Positions 24,150-35,274 of a stretch of DNA of 64,000 nt are shown one piece after another. A model generated the notes under the pieces. That model worked only from the letters and a program-made list of their open reading frames with translations, was not told the origin of the DNA and ran no database searches. Origin of the DNA: Casuarina equisetifolia (lineage: Eukaryota; Streptophyta; Magnoliopsida; Fagales; Casuarinaceae); the NCBI GenBank assembly GCA_028551475.1, contig CM052357.1, positions 30,215,745 to 30,279,744 of the forward strand, in the 5' to 3' direction. The position numbers were made by a program, and so were the translations under genes. How positions within the stretch are numbered: position 1 is the stretch's first letter; each line of letters starts with the position of its first letter.

Positions 24150-25300
24150 AAATTCCCTCTCTCTCTACTCTCTCCACTCTCTCCACTCATTCCTAAAGCC
24201 TTCTCCACTAGACGAGACATGTCTGGAAGATCCCAGCAACTACCATTCAGTCTGATGGTACCAAAAAGCCCATTACTGCAGCAGAAGCAACTTTGAACTA
24301 GCAGTCTGAAAATGCTCTTGCACAAAATAAGATGTTAAAACAGATAGCATGGGGACGATTCTCTATGTATAATTAATAGTCTTACTTTTGTTTGGTGTGA
24401 TGTGTGCTAGTTTATGATAGTATATGTAAGGACTCTACGTAGGATTCCACCTTTGTAAAAAGTTAGGTGGTCAAAAAGCAAATTTTAAAAATGGGATGTC
24501 ATTTTGAAAATTAGTTTTACCTAAAAGTAAAAGTAAAAAAGTTAGATGAGTCTTGTAAAAAAGTTAGTTGTAAAACCTCTATATATATAGAGGTCCTTGG
24601 CATGAAATGAGAATCAAGCTTTGGCTTTTCTGACAACTCTTTAGCTTTTGGAAAAGTAATAGAAATTTCTCCATTTGGTAATGTTTTGAAAGATAGATCT
24701 TGACTTGCAATTGGCTGTGTGGACTGGACTTTTCTTCATAAGTAGTGATCCAAGATTCTGGCAATAACTTCACCAACTCATCATGAGGATTTATTCTTAC
24801 ATAGGTATTGAGCTAAGAAAAGAAGGTACTACTTTTACTTAAGCAGTGGATAGAGTGATTGCTAAATTTCATGAATGCCTCCAACTATGGTGGTTTAATC
24901 TTGGAAGTCATAAACAAGATGAAGTTTGTGTATCCAATGACATTAATCATTTCTTTGGACTCATTCACACCGAGTTCTTAGGTTTATAAGAAGATTCTAT
25001 TGAACAAGCCTGAGAAGAATTGCTGAAGATCAAGTGTTGTTCTTTTAGTAGAAAAGACCTGGAGCAGCATTACAATATGTTTTCAGAAAGATTTTATCTG
25101 GTTGGTGGCTTTGATGATGTCAATCAATCAATAGTATTAGGAAATAGGCTTAAAATCTAATTTATAAGCTTGCTAAGAATTTGAAAGACAATTTTTATAT
25201 TTAAATATCACCTAATGTATAAAACTTTCATTCTCAACAAATGACGTTTCCTGAATATCTAAAGTCCACAAATGATGGATTCTGAATACATGAATTTTTT
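24150..25300. pseudogene. Decayed pararetrovirus-like polyprotein fragments
   Basis: Broken reading frames resemble plant endogenous pararetrovirus/retroelement polyproteins. On the plus strand near 24240-24350 there is a WQSENALAQNKMLK-like motif, its Trp frame broken. On the minus strand a fragment at 24776-24579 contains LPESWITTYEE. On the plus strand near 24910-25140 there is CCSFSRKDLEQHYNMFSERF followed by a LVGGFDD motif. Stops and frameshifts interrupt all of them, and the middle piece is inverted relative to its neighbours. The family assignment is from memory of similar plant genome sequences and is tentative. A gag-like retrotransposon origin is the alternative. Confidence 0.4.
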
Positions 25301-25470
25301 AAAAACCTATTTCGTCTGACATAAAGATATTTATTCATACAACTAGATGATTATAAATATCTTGTGTTAGTGTAAAAGGTGGGTCCTTTCTCTCCCGCGG
25401 TTTATAATTTAAGGCTGGCGTGCGTTTGAGAGATCTTCAAGATATCCTGCAGTTTCGGCGGTCGACTGAG

Positions 25471-27722
25471 ATGGGCTTAGCCTCGACGGGAACCCCTTGG
25501 GTTTGTGCTTCACTGAGCTCCAGCACCAGCAGGCTTTTATCTACCAATGGCCGAATTCTTTGCCAATATCACTCTCTATCAACGTTTTCTTCTCCTCTGC
25601 TCCCCTCACCTGTACGTGCGCTGTAACTCCTTCCTATTCGTGTTCGTTTGTGTTATCTTTCGAGTACTTATGAATTGTGTTGGGGGCTCAAGCTTGTATT
25701 CTGTGTTAATGAACTTTCGTTCCATGTACTTTTAGACTCAAAAGGTTTTTGGGAAAGATTCAAACTTGTGTTTGGAGATGGCATATTTGTGGAAGTTGGA
25801 TGCTAGATTCTGGTTGAGTGATACAAAACTAGGAGGCCATTGAAGACAAATCAAACATAGACTGGAGCCCAATTAGCTACATTGGGAAAGGGACATCCAG
25901 CTAAAAGCGTTTGTTTAGATTGAATTGGAAGTATGATGGATTTTTCCCTTGTGCTTTGCCACTGTATTCTAGAAACTTGATTTAAGAAAAAGACCTCATT
26001 TATATCCCGTTTGGGCTTCTATGTAAGTGTTTTCTTCCTAGAATAATCGTGGGGGGTGTAAGTACCTACAGAGGACCCTCAGGATTGGAGACACTGGAGT
26101 TGTACCTTCTGGAATCTGATTAATCACTTGAACCGATTAGTACTTTGATGAGAGTGAGCAATCATGGATATGGTTGAACCTAAAATTTATGCTAAGGGAA
26201 TCTGTACTTCTCAAACCTCTCTTCTGTTTCCCGCTAACATACTTTCTGAGTGGGTTAATGATGCTTGGATGTGCAAATTCTCTTGTTACAAGACACGCAT
26301 GGTATTAAATCTAAACTAGTTAAATTTTGAGCACGACTAATTACTATTTCTTTCAGCAGAACTCTAAATTTCTGCTCCCCCTGCATTGCTGCTAATCCTT
26401 GGGTATGTTGAAGACAGATTTGGCAACTGCTCATATATATGTTTGATCCAAGACCGTTCAACCTAAAACAAAATCCGTTCAAGCAGAAATTGAAATATAA
26501 ATTTTAGGTCTGATGGATTTTAGTAGCCATTCAAATGTTTCCAGGTAAAGATAGTGTACAGGATACCTCTATGGGTGTGATTTATCATAAACTATGCTTA
26601 AAGATACTTCAGGTACAAAGCATAATACTTGTCTGGTTTTGGAATAGTTTCACCAAATGTGTTTCTCCATTCCCTACTCTATGTTTCATGTCTATTAAAT
26701 CTTGGGATTGAATCTTTTGGATATCAATTGAACTGTGTTCAGTCTGAGTTTTCTAGTGTAACTGTTTATTTTCTGCATCTTGCAAAAGTCTGTAACTCTT
26801 AACTGTAGACCTTCAGTTTATGTTCAGAGAAGATGCAATTTAAACTTCAGGAGATCCGTGACGGAGAATATACCAAGAAAAGTATCATGTAAGGTACTGA
26901 AAGTTGAAGATGGCGTAGATGACGAGGCGTGTGAGTTAGTCAATGGAGTAGAACTTTCAATTGGGGAAGGTGCAGATAATATTGATGCTTATCTCTTCAC
27001 GGCAGTTAAAAATAATAATGGAACTGGTATTCTGCTCCTGTCTGATATTTTTGGGTTTGAAGATTCTTCCACAAGGGAGTTTGCATATCGTGTTGCTTGC
27101 AATGGTTATAAGTATGTTGCTTAACCCTAAACTATCATATTTGCCATACCGGGAAGCCGCTGTAATCTTCTTTTGTTTGTTTAACAACTGCAGTGTTCTA
27201 GTTCCGGACTTATTTCGTGGAGATCCATGGGCAAGGGACCGGCCAAAGGCTGCGTTTGAGCAATGGATAGCAAGACGAGACACCCAGAGAGTGGCAAAAG
27301 ACATAGCAACATTAACAAAATGGATGGTCGATGAATTTGTGGCTGCAGGAATCTCAAAGAAGCTTGGGATAATTGGTTTTTGCTTCGGAGGGGGCCGGGT
27401 GATCGAGGTGCTAGCACAAGACCAGGGAACTTCTTTTGGCATTGGAGTCTCCTTTTATGGTACCAGGATGGATCCATCTTTAGCTTCTAAGATAACTGTC
27501 CCTGCATTGTTTATCTCAGGAGACAATGATCCACTTTGTCCAGTTAGCGTCTTAAGGGACATGGAGAAGAGGATAGGCAAGGGAGCTAGTGTTGCGGTTT
27601 TCAGGGAAAGAGGGCATGGTTTTGTCCACAGGCCTCAGTCTCCTGAAGAAGATGCAGATGCAGAACAGGCTTTAGTGATCATGAGAAATTTTCTGAATGA
27701 TGGCTTGGTTGTAAGCAACTAA
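25471..27722 (+). CDS. Dienelactone-hydrolase-family alpha/beta hydrolase
   Basis: Exons: 25471-25611, 26789-27111 and 27194-27722, giving 330 residues. The fold is a carboxymethylenebutenolidase-like alpha/beta hydrolase. The likely catalytic triad is Cys218 in GFCFGGG, an Asp in SGDNDP (residue 265 or 267) and His296 in RGHGF. The core strand-turn LVPDLFRGDPW follows the exon 2/3 junction. The first 80 residues are Ser/Arg-rich and lack these motifs, consistent with a chloroplast transit peptide. It resembles Arabidopsis At1g35420. The natural substrate in plants is unknown; bacterial relatives open dienelactone rings. The start is the first ATG in the exon; the acceptor at 26788 (gcaaaag) is weaker than the other splice sites. 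Confidence 0.9.
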
Positions 27723-28707
27723 ATACCTGTATATCTTGTGGGTTTGTCTTAACAGCTGAAGCTAATGCTAGTGCTGCTGATTGTAATGATAGTTTGTGTT
27801 CTGTATCGTTCTGGAATAGAAAGCATGCTTCTAAAATGTCTCTTACCGTGCATTGGAAGTCTGCATTTTGACAAGTTAAAATTCATATGTTGTCTCCCAT
27901 GGCTTATATATTGATATGGTGAATTGTTTATACATTGGTAATTTTCCGCTCTCTTATAGCCGGTTTTAAGAGAGGAGTGAGTTGGCCCTTTTAACATCAT
28001 GTTTATGTTGGAATAGTTCTCTCCTCTTGTGGACATTTTTAAGGGATAACTGGTTTGATATAGTATTAAGGTCAATGATTAAGGTGAACATCCTCTTTAA
28101 GTGTTACTTGTAAATGAGTTTCACACTTGCATTACCCTTTCAATTTTTACGCTTTATACTTATTATGCCTTTTTTTAATTAGATAAAAGGTGTCAAGTTA
28201 CGGTCTTTGTTTCTCTCTTTTTAAAAAGAAATAATGATATATTAATATGAGTGGGAATGTTAAAAAACGTAGGCTATCTCATATAGCTTATATGTTTAGT
28301 TTATGACGTTTAAGATGACATGTCAACATGCACAAGACTCTTAAGGTTAATGCAAGACTCAAGATAAATACGAGATCCAAAACATATCACTTAAGTTGTA
28401 ATATTATTATTTATAACTTTTAGTCTACAAGAAATAATAGGTTTAGTTTGACATCTAACTTGGAAAATGGATTTTTTTTTCCTATTAGGAGCTTGTGATC
28501 TAGGATTGAATTTGGATTAATTGGCATAAAATAAAGTTTGCTTACAAACAAAAAATTAGAAGAAAAAAATCGGGCAACAAAACTTTACTTCAGAGAAATA
28601 TTATCATGAACTTTTTTAATCTTCTACTCATCATTAAAATTTAAAAGTAACCACATTGGTTTTGGACTCTTTTTCCCACATTTTTTCAAACATCAGCATT
28701 GCATGAA

Positions 28708-28872
28708 AGTACCTTTGAACTTCACGAAGAGATGCTTAAAAATGTCTCTCCAAATATACTTAGTTATAGCATCCTCGTTGAAGGTCTTTGCAAAAGAGGG
28801 CTGATGGAGGAAGCATCACTCGCGTTTCACTGTGCTATTAACAGGTGTTTAGTGCCTGATAGTATCATCTGA
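28708..28872 (+). pseudogene. Orphan PPR (pentatricopeptide repeat) gene fragment
   Basis: A 54-codon open stretch ending in a stop at 28870-28872 reads as about one and a half PPR motifs, with core words PNILSYSILVEGLCKRG and MEEASLAF. PPR proteins bind organellar RNA and normally have many repeats, so this is a remnant. No further repeats are seen on either side. It begins without an ATG. Confidence 0.7.
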
Positions 28873-31281
28873 TCACCATTTGTTTATCCAGTACTACCCA
28901 CTAGATAACTGCACTACCTGCATTGGAATTTTTGCCAAGTTTCTTTTGAACCAGGTACTATAGATATACAATCCATTGCAAGTATTAATGTTCTGATACT
29001 TGTCTTCATTGTAAACAGCACTGAAGATCATGTGTACAATGAACAGTTACTTCAATAATCTTTAGCATGTAGGCATTTTAGCTCGTCCACTTGAAAAAGA
29101 AAAGGAATAATGGTTTTTTTTTTTTTTTGAGTGCCTCTAAGCGGAGCTGAATAGAGTGATTAATATCAACCTCTGTGCCTCATGAGAAGAAGTTCATGAA
29201 AATTGTTGTGGAAAGTGGAAGTAGTAACACAAGCAACATCAATAAATCTGTCTAATTCATAATGGTATGGATGTGGCAAGGGTCCTAATTTAGTACACGA
29301 ATGTACAGTGTTATTCTCATTATTATGTAAAATTGTTATAGTTTTATGCATAAACTAAAAGTATAAGAAAAAGGAGCCAACGTCTTGTTAGTTTTGGAAG
29401 TTGGTGGAGGCCAGACTTGAGCCAGACCGAACCAAAGGTGGTAACATGCTGATGAGGTATGATAGCTAGCTTTTTCTGAACATATCTTGGTTAGGATTAG
29501 CATTATATGATGATGGGTTGCTTCTTGACCAGCTCTGTCATATCTTTTTGTTTCCGAAATCACTTAACGAGATGCTAATCGAAGAAGCTTCTGAGGCATA
29601 CTGAAAGGAAAGTTGAATGATCATATGCAAATCTGCTGTCTATTTGTGATCATCCAAAACTAGTTCTTGCCGACCCCTTTTTGATGCATCACGCCAATTT
29701 TAGATCTGATATTTTCTGCAGAGCAAATAACAATGCCATCTTATAACATACCCGTCTTCTTCTCTTCTTAGATCCGGAAGAGAAAGTTTATATTGCAATG
29801 CATCTCTCATCTTGTTTAAGAGTCCGGGTAATGAATATCATTGTTGTTTGGTTCATTGTAGGTGAGGCACACATATTCCATTAAATTTCCAAGTTTTTCA
29901 TCACTGAGAAGAAATATGCTATATTGCATCAAAACTTTCAGATAACCCAACTCTCTATTTATTTAACCCATAGAACATGGAGTTTGATTTTATATTTAGT
30001 ATTATGTTAAGTAAAATTTGATTTGCCAATTCAGTAGTAGCCCAATGGAGCTACTAGAGTTCTGAGACCTCCTTTGAGTAGGGAGTTTCAGGTTCCATGG
30101 TCATGACTAGGCACCTCTTTTGCTTTACCATTGACAATCTTCATTTATCATAGTTCCTGAATTATAAGCTGCCTTCAGTGGGAGAATTTTATATTAGCAG
30201 TTAAAAATGTCCACTTACAACTTATGAAGGTGCTTGTGTGTAGCCTATATTTCTTGATAACCTAGGTTTCCGGTTGCATACCAGTTTGTTGATAATTGTG
30301 TGCATATCTTAACTTTAATGCTATTACTTTCAATTGTAGTGACATTCTATTCAACTTTCTGGACTTGATCTCTGAAGCAAGAGAGAACCCCGTACCCAAA
30401 ACAAGAGATTAATAAACACACATTATGCATCATTCTCGAGAAAAGCTTCTATACAGCAGAACATCGATTTGAGACTGGAGAAAAATGCATGCCATTCAAA
30501 TTCGGTACACAAAGGTAGTGCATATGGTTAACCCTCGTCTTTGACCTGAATACTTAACGCCCTTCTTAGTTAGGCAAAAGAGATTGGAAAAATAAATATC
30601 AAACTTTAAACACCTTATACAAACAAGGATTTAGGCTGCTAGTAACTTTAACGAGCTTCCAAGTAAATTAACCTAAATTCTTAAGATTCATTTGTTCTTC
30701 TAATCGCACAATTCTTTTCCAGTTTGCAATTTTAACTCTTCCAAATGATGCGAACCTTTTAAATACAGATAATTTTTCACTTCTAAACGAAAGCCAAAAA
30801 AAAAAATGAAAAATGAAAAAAAGAGCCAAATGGTAAAGTAGTCAGTGAGCCCAAATGGACGTACCATTGCAGGTGAGGACTCCATGAAATATATAGAATT
30901 CAAGTGAAATAAGTTAAAACATGTCAATACCTGATCACCATTGAATGCAAATGAACTTAAGGAGCATCCCATCCCTCAAATGAAACACCACTTTCAGCGG
31001 CCTCAATGTCATTTCTATAGTAGATGGATCAAACAGCAAAATGCAACATTGCCGCCAAAGCAATTATTTTTTCCTTTTCTTCCCAAAAGTAAGCTCTACT
31101 CATGAAAATAAGTTACACAATAAAAGAAAATAAAATTTGACCGCAACCAGCTATCATTTATCCACCAACAACAATGTACCATTTTTCCAGAAGCCATTGG
31201 GGTGAAGGAAAGCACAAATAATCTCAAGAAAATTATGATTTTGCCCAGATAACTTGGGAGTAACTTGGGGAGAATCAATTC
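28873..31281. other. Intergenic DNA between PPR fragment and Mic10
   Basis: No supported gene. Around 30036-30110 there is a stretch with a box-A-like word TAGCCCAATGG and a weak box-B-like word, possibly tRNA-related SINE debris. The right end is probably Mic10 3' UTR. Confidence 0.4.
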
Positions 31282-33708
31282 TCATTCATGGCCATCCTGA
31301 AAGGAGGAAAAAGTTCCTAATAAGCACGCAATTACGCCTTCAAGATGGGCACAAAACTATAAATAAAAGTAATAGCATTAAAGGTAGTATATATTGACAA
31401 CCCCGTACCCATCAGAAACTGGAGTAGCTAGCCCTTCTTCATATGTCTTACCACAAATACGCTAGAAAGCTTAAATTAGGCATCAGTTATTGATGTGCAT
31501 GGCATTATCTACATCATCATATGTTTGTCTCCTCACCAAGATTTCCCTTAATATTAATATACATATTCTCTTCCTTGGTGTTTTCTCTTAAAAATTTTCA
31601 GACAAACATACCATTCCCTAATACAAGGGAATGCGCTAACAAAAAATAAATAAAGGGTACCCCCCCCCCCCCCCCCAGCCAAAAGATACTATGAAAGCTA
31701 TGGAATTTTCATTCCAAATTTAGTTCTTAGTACCCAAGCACTATTCATAGATTTGAGCTGTCCCAAACTATTCTTAACTCTTTCACATCCACTTAGCTAT
31801 ATTTGCTGTTATTATGACTGCGACCCTTTCAGAAAACTTAATGAATTTCTCAACAAATCATGTGATGAAGATAAATTATAGCATTGCGATATTCATGTAT
31901 TGACTCTTTACTACTTATAACGGAAGTGTCTACTGAAGAGAAATTATCCATTAGTAATAAAACAAACCTGAATCCTACCTGAGAAGGAGGAGCTTCTGTG
32001 GCCTCAGAAGCTGCCACCTTTGCAGGAGATCCACCAAATAAACGAGAACAATCTGTGTAGGCAGATCCAATGCCAACGCCAGCGCCAAAAGCTACAGATG
32101 CCCAGCGAGTAACAGGACTCCCTAGCATAGCAAATAAGAATACATAGGTCGAGATTACTAACTTGAGAGGGGCAAAAACAACCAACGGAGGTATGGATAT
32201 CATGATGCGTGGAATAGCAGCCTTCAACAGCATTGTAAATGAACAATAAGTAGAAATATATCATACACAATGCTAACAAGACTAAATAAGAATAAGAATT
32301 TGAATTTCAACACCCCTGGGGCAAGCCAAAGTACAAAAGAGCCTGCACTGAATTGCTTACTAATCATTAACCTTATCCACCCTATTACCCTAACAAATAA
32401 GTGCTTCATAAGTATTAGAATTTGTTTCAAGTAACTCTGTTATTCACATACAATAAACTATATTTGATTGTTCACAGAAGATGACAAGTAAGAATTCTGC
32501 ACCAACTTGAGCAACTTGGCCACCCCAGTGCCCAGTCTACATACATCTTAGACCAAGAATTCCAGTATATCGATTGGGTTGGCTTAAATCCTACCAAAAA
32601 TCCCACCTTTGGACAAAGATCCAACCATAGAGAAAAAAAACTAGCCCGGACCAAGAAATTTCAGTATATTGATTGGGTTACCTAAATCCTACCAAAAATC
32701 GCACCTTTGGGTAACAATTCAACTCTAGTTCAATCCCACTAGCACGAAAGGGTGCAACGTGAAGATTATTTAATTAAGTCCATTCCCCCCAGCATCTTTT
32801 ACGAAATAAGAAGATTACGAGACGTGACGGACAGCATATGATAGAAAGATCCGAAGTACCCAAAGAAGATTACCAAAAGAAACAAACTTTATGCAATAAA
32901 TGCAAATAGAAAGAATACCTGTAAAGAATGACAACAGATAAGCATGACCTCGAATGTGTTAAACAGTTTTGTTTATACTTTGTGTTCTACTAAATAAGAA
33001 ATACAAAGTGAACACATGACAATCTTTTAGAATTGACTACCTTGTCATAATGTTGCTTCTATACTGTTAAGTGTCATAAATGTTTCAATTGTATCAGATA
33101 TCAAATGAATCAATTGTTACATAAGCATCCAAGAAAGCACTAGAGCGCATTGTAAAATCTGATTATCATCAAAGTGTCCACTGCCCACCAGTCAATTTAG
33201 TAGTTACCAAAACTTCCACTAGTCCAAAGGTATACAATGAGAAATCTTATCATTCAAGAAACGGCTATTGGCCATAACCCCGTATCCAAATATCCCTAAA
33301 ATCTTAGTAACATAATGGAAATTGAACAGTAATTCCAAGATATCGGTTTGGTTACCCAGAAAAATGTAAAATATCAAACATTACGGCCTCAACAATCAAG
33401 CTTAAACCACAGAAAATAAGATAACCAAAAAAGAAAAAGAAAAAAGGATTCCTAATATTGAAGTTTCACTTCTATTCCTCCAATAATCTTCTGGGCTTCC
33501 AAACAAAACCGTAGGCAAGAAACAGCAGAAAACACAAATAGAGAGACAAGAGAGAGCGAGTGAGAGAGAACGGACTGAATAAGAGGAGGCCACCAAAGGC
33601 ACCGGCCAAGGACGAGTACACGAAGCGGCGCACCGATAGATCGAGGCACGCGTCCCACTTTTCGTCCAGGTTGTATTTCGGCGGTACGATCTCCTTCTTC
33701 TCCGACAT
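31282..33708 (-). CDS. MIC10: MICOS complex subunit Mic10 (DUF543)
   Basis: Minus-strand exons: 33708-33576, 32121-31979 and 31296-31282, giving 96 residues, the normal Mic10 length. The protein shapes cristae junctions in the inner mitochondrial membrane. The N-terminus carries the family signature LDEKWDACLD, then VRRFVYSSL. Two hairpin membrane segments follow: about residues 30-44 with GAFGG, and about 50-66 with GAGVGIG, the glycine-rich motif that drives oligomerisation. The exon 1/2 junction restores LLLFRSPVTRWA, the expected family sequence. The last coding exon is only 15 nt (DGH, E, stop). It matches Arabidopsis At1g72170 from memory. Intron 1 holds a 98-bp tandem duplication, and site II elements lie upstream. 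Confidence 0.92.
31660..31676. repeat. 17-base poly-C homopolymer
   Basis: An uninterrupted C run inside Mic10 intron 2. Long C/G tracts are rare in plant DNA, are prone to length error, and can form i-motif/G-quadruplex structures. Confidence 0.9.
32551..32734. repeat. 98-bp imperfect tandem duplication in Mic10 intron 1
   Basis: The stretch from 32551 (GACCAAGAAT, then AAATCCTACCAAAAATC) is repeated from 32649 with scattered substitutions. Confidence 0.85.
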
Positions 33709-33895
33709 TTTCCTCCTTCCTCGACTTGTGTACGAACCGATTAGTTTGATTGCTTCTTCTCTGTTCTAAACAATGGGCTTCGTCTCGTTCCTTTGCTTTG
33801 TACTGAGGGTTTCGTATCACCCTTCTACGCCGCTTTCCCGTCAATTCCCTCGCCAATTTGGGGACAAGAATCGTCCGTACGAGTATGTCGTCCTT

Positions 33896-33968
33896 TGGGC
33901 CGAGGAGATGTGAAGGCCTGGTCTGGGTTTCAACGAGTCAGGTCCAATGATGTGAAATCCATGGCCCA
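33896..33968. promoter_or_regulatory. Site II elements upstream of Mic10
   Basis: TGGGCC at 33896-33901 and GGCCCA at 33963-33968 lie 190-260 bases upstream of the Mic10 start codon. Site II elements are typical of plant nuclear genes for mitochondrial proteins. The motifs are seen; their function is inferred. Confidence 0.45.
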
Positions 33969-33969
33969 T

Positions 33970-35274
33970 TATAAACTACCAAGGGATACCCAATATCACT
34001 TGGTTAAAATAATCAAGCCCCTTATAATTATTAAATCCCTTCAATCCTATCTAATGTAATGGATTAATCAACTAACCCAAATGTATGAGTTAAGTACATG
34101 TATTTTAATATTAAAAAAATAAAAAATAAAAGTCTATTTATTTAAGACAAATATTATTAAATGTTTTCATTGAATTGGAATTCTTAATAACCTCATGGTA
34201 AAAAAATGTTTCATAAAATGATTTTTTTTTTCAGTTTTTCAATTGGGTCTTATGCCGAAACCATTTACAAAGAATTGTTGTTTTGTTTTAAGATTTTTAT
34301 ACATTAAGGAATGGTCTAATAATTTTTTTTTGAATCTCATATTTTGATCAGTATAACAGCTTACCAAATGAAATTTACACATGTAGAATTTTTATAGAAT
34401 CTCATATTCATAGATCAAGTTTCAAACGTGGAACATGTTTTAGTGTTTTTCTTATAAGAAAATGTAAGGCAATGCTATATTTTACTATGCATTAAGTCTT
34501 AGTAAATTTTTTAACAAAATCTTTCCACGTGAAAACTACTAAAAATATTTGGTAAAAACTTAGAGTTATTGAAGACAGACAAAAGTTAAACAATTTAGAA
34601 TTGGTATACTAGTTGTTATTATCTAAAAATAATCATTTCTAAACACTTTTGGTATGAAAGACGTAAATGTGATAATTCTAACTGTCTTTGATGGAATTAA
34701 CTATTCAAAACTACACATTTGTGCAAGACTTGACAGAAGTTGGGACTTTTTAATAACATATTAAAGCCTCCATTTATTTAAAATATGCTCAATGTGCATG
34801 AAAATATTAATTATAAAAATGTTTAAGCTAACTTTTTAGTAGGATCCAAAAGAATAAAACTTCTACCCATTTATAGAGGCTGCAAAGGCACCATTCACCA
34901 AGCTCCGGTGGTAGTAGTGAAATTGGGTAAAGATCCTGTCGGATAAACTTTTTAGAGACTGTAAAAAGTTAACGTGATTTTTTGTACTGGAAGTCCTTGG
35001 ATTCTCCCAGACCCTTCCCAACGTTGTCAGCCCCCGGCAGGAGCTTCAGCAGTATCGCAAGTAGCAACACAAAAACAATAACAGTGCAGTATATACGACC
35101 TCATCGACCTTATTGCATCCAATCTCGTCTCGCTTCGCTTTACTTTGTTGTTTGTTGGTTTCGTTGTCGGTTGTCATACCTGTCCATTCTTCCCGACAGT
35201 GGGTTTCTCACTAAATATATCTTTGTTATTGAATTTCTCCGTGTTGGGCGCTGCTGCATCTCTGTGAGACGAAA
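33970..35274. promoter_or_regulatory. Intergenic/promoter region between Mic10 and patellin
   Basis: Divergent spacer, AT-rich until about 34880, then GC-richer. A TATATA word at 35090-35095 lies about 180 bases before the patellin ATG and is a candidate TATA box. No gene is seen. Confidence 0.4.
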
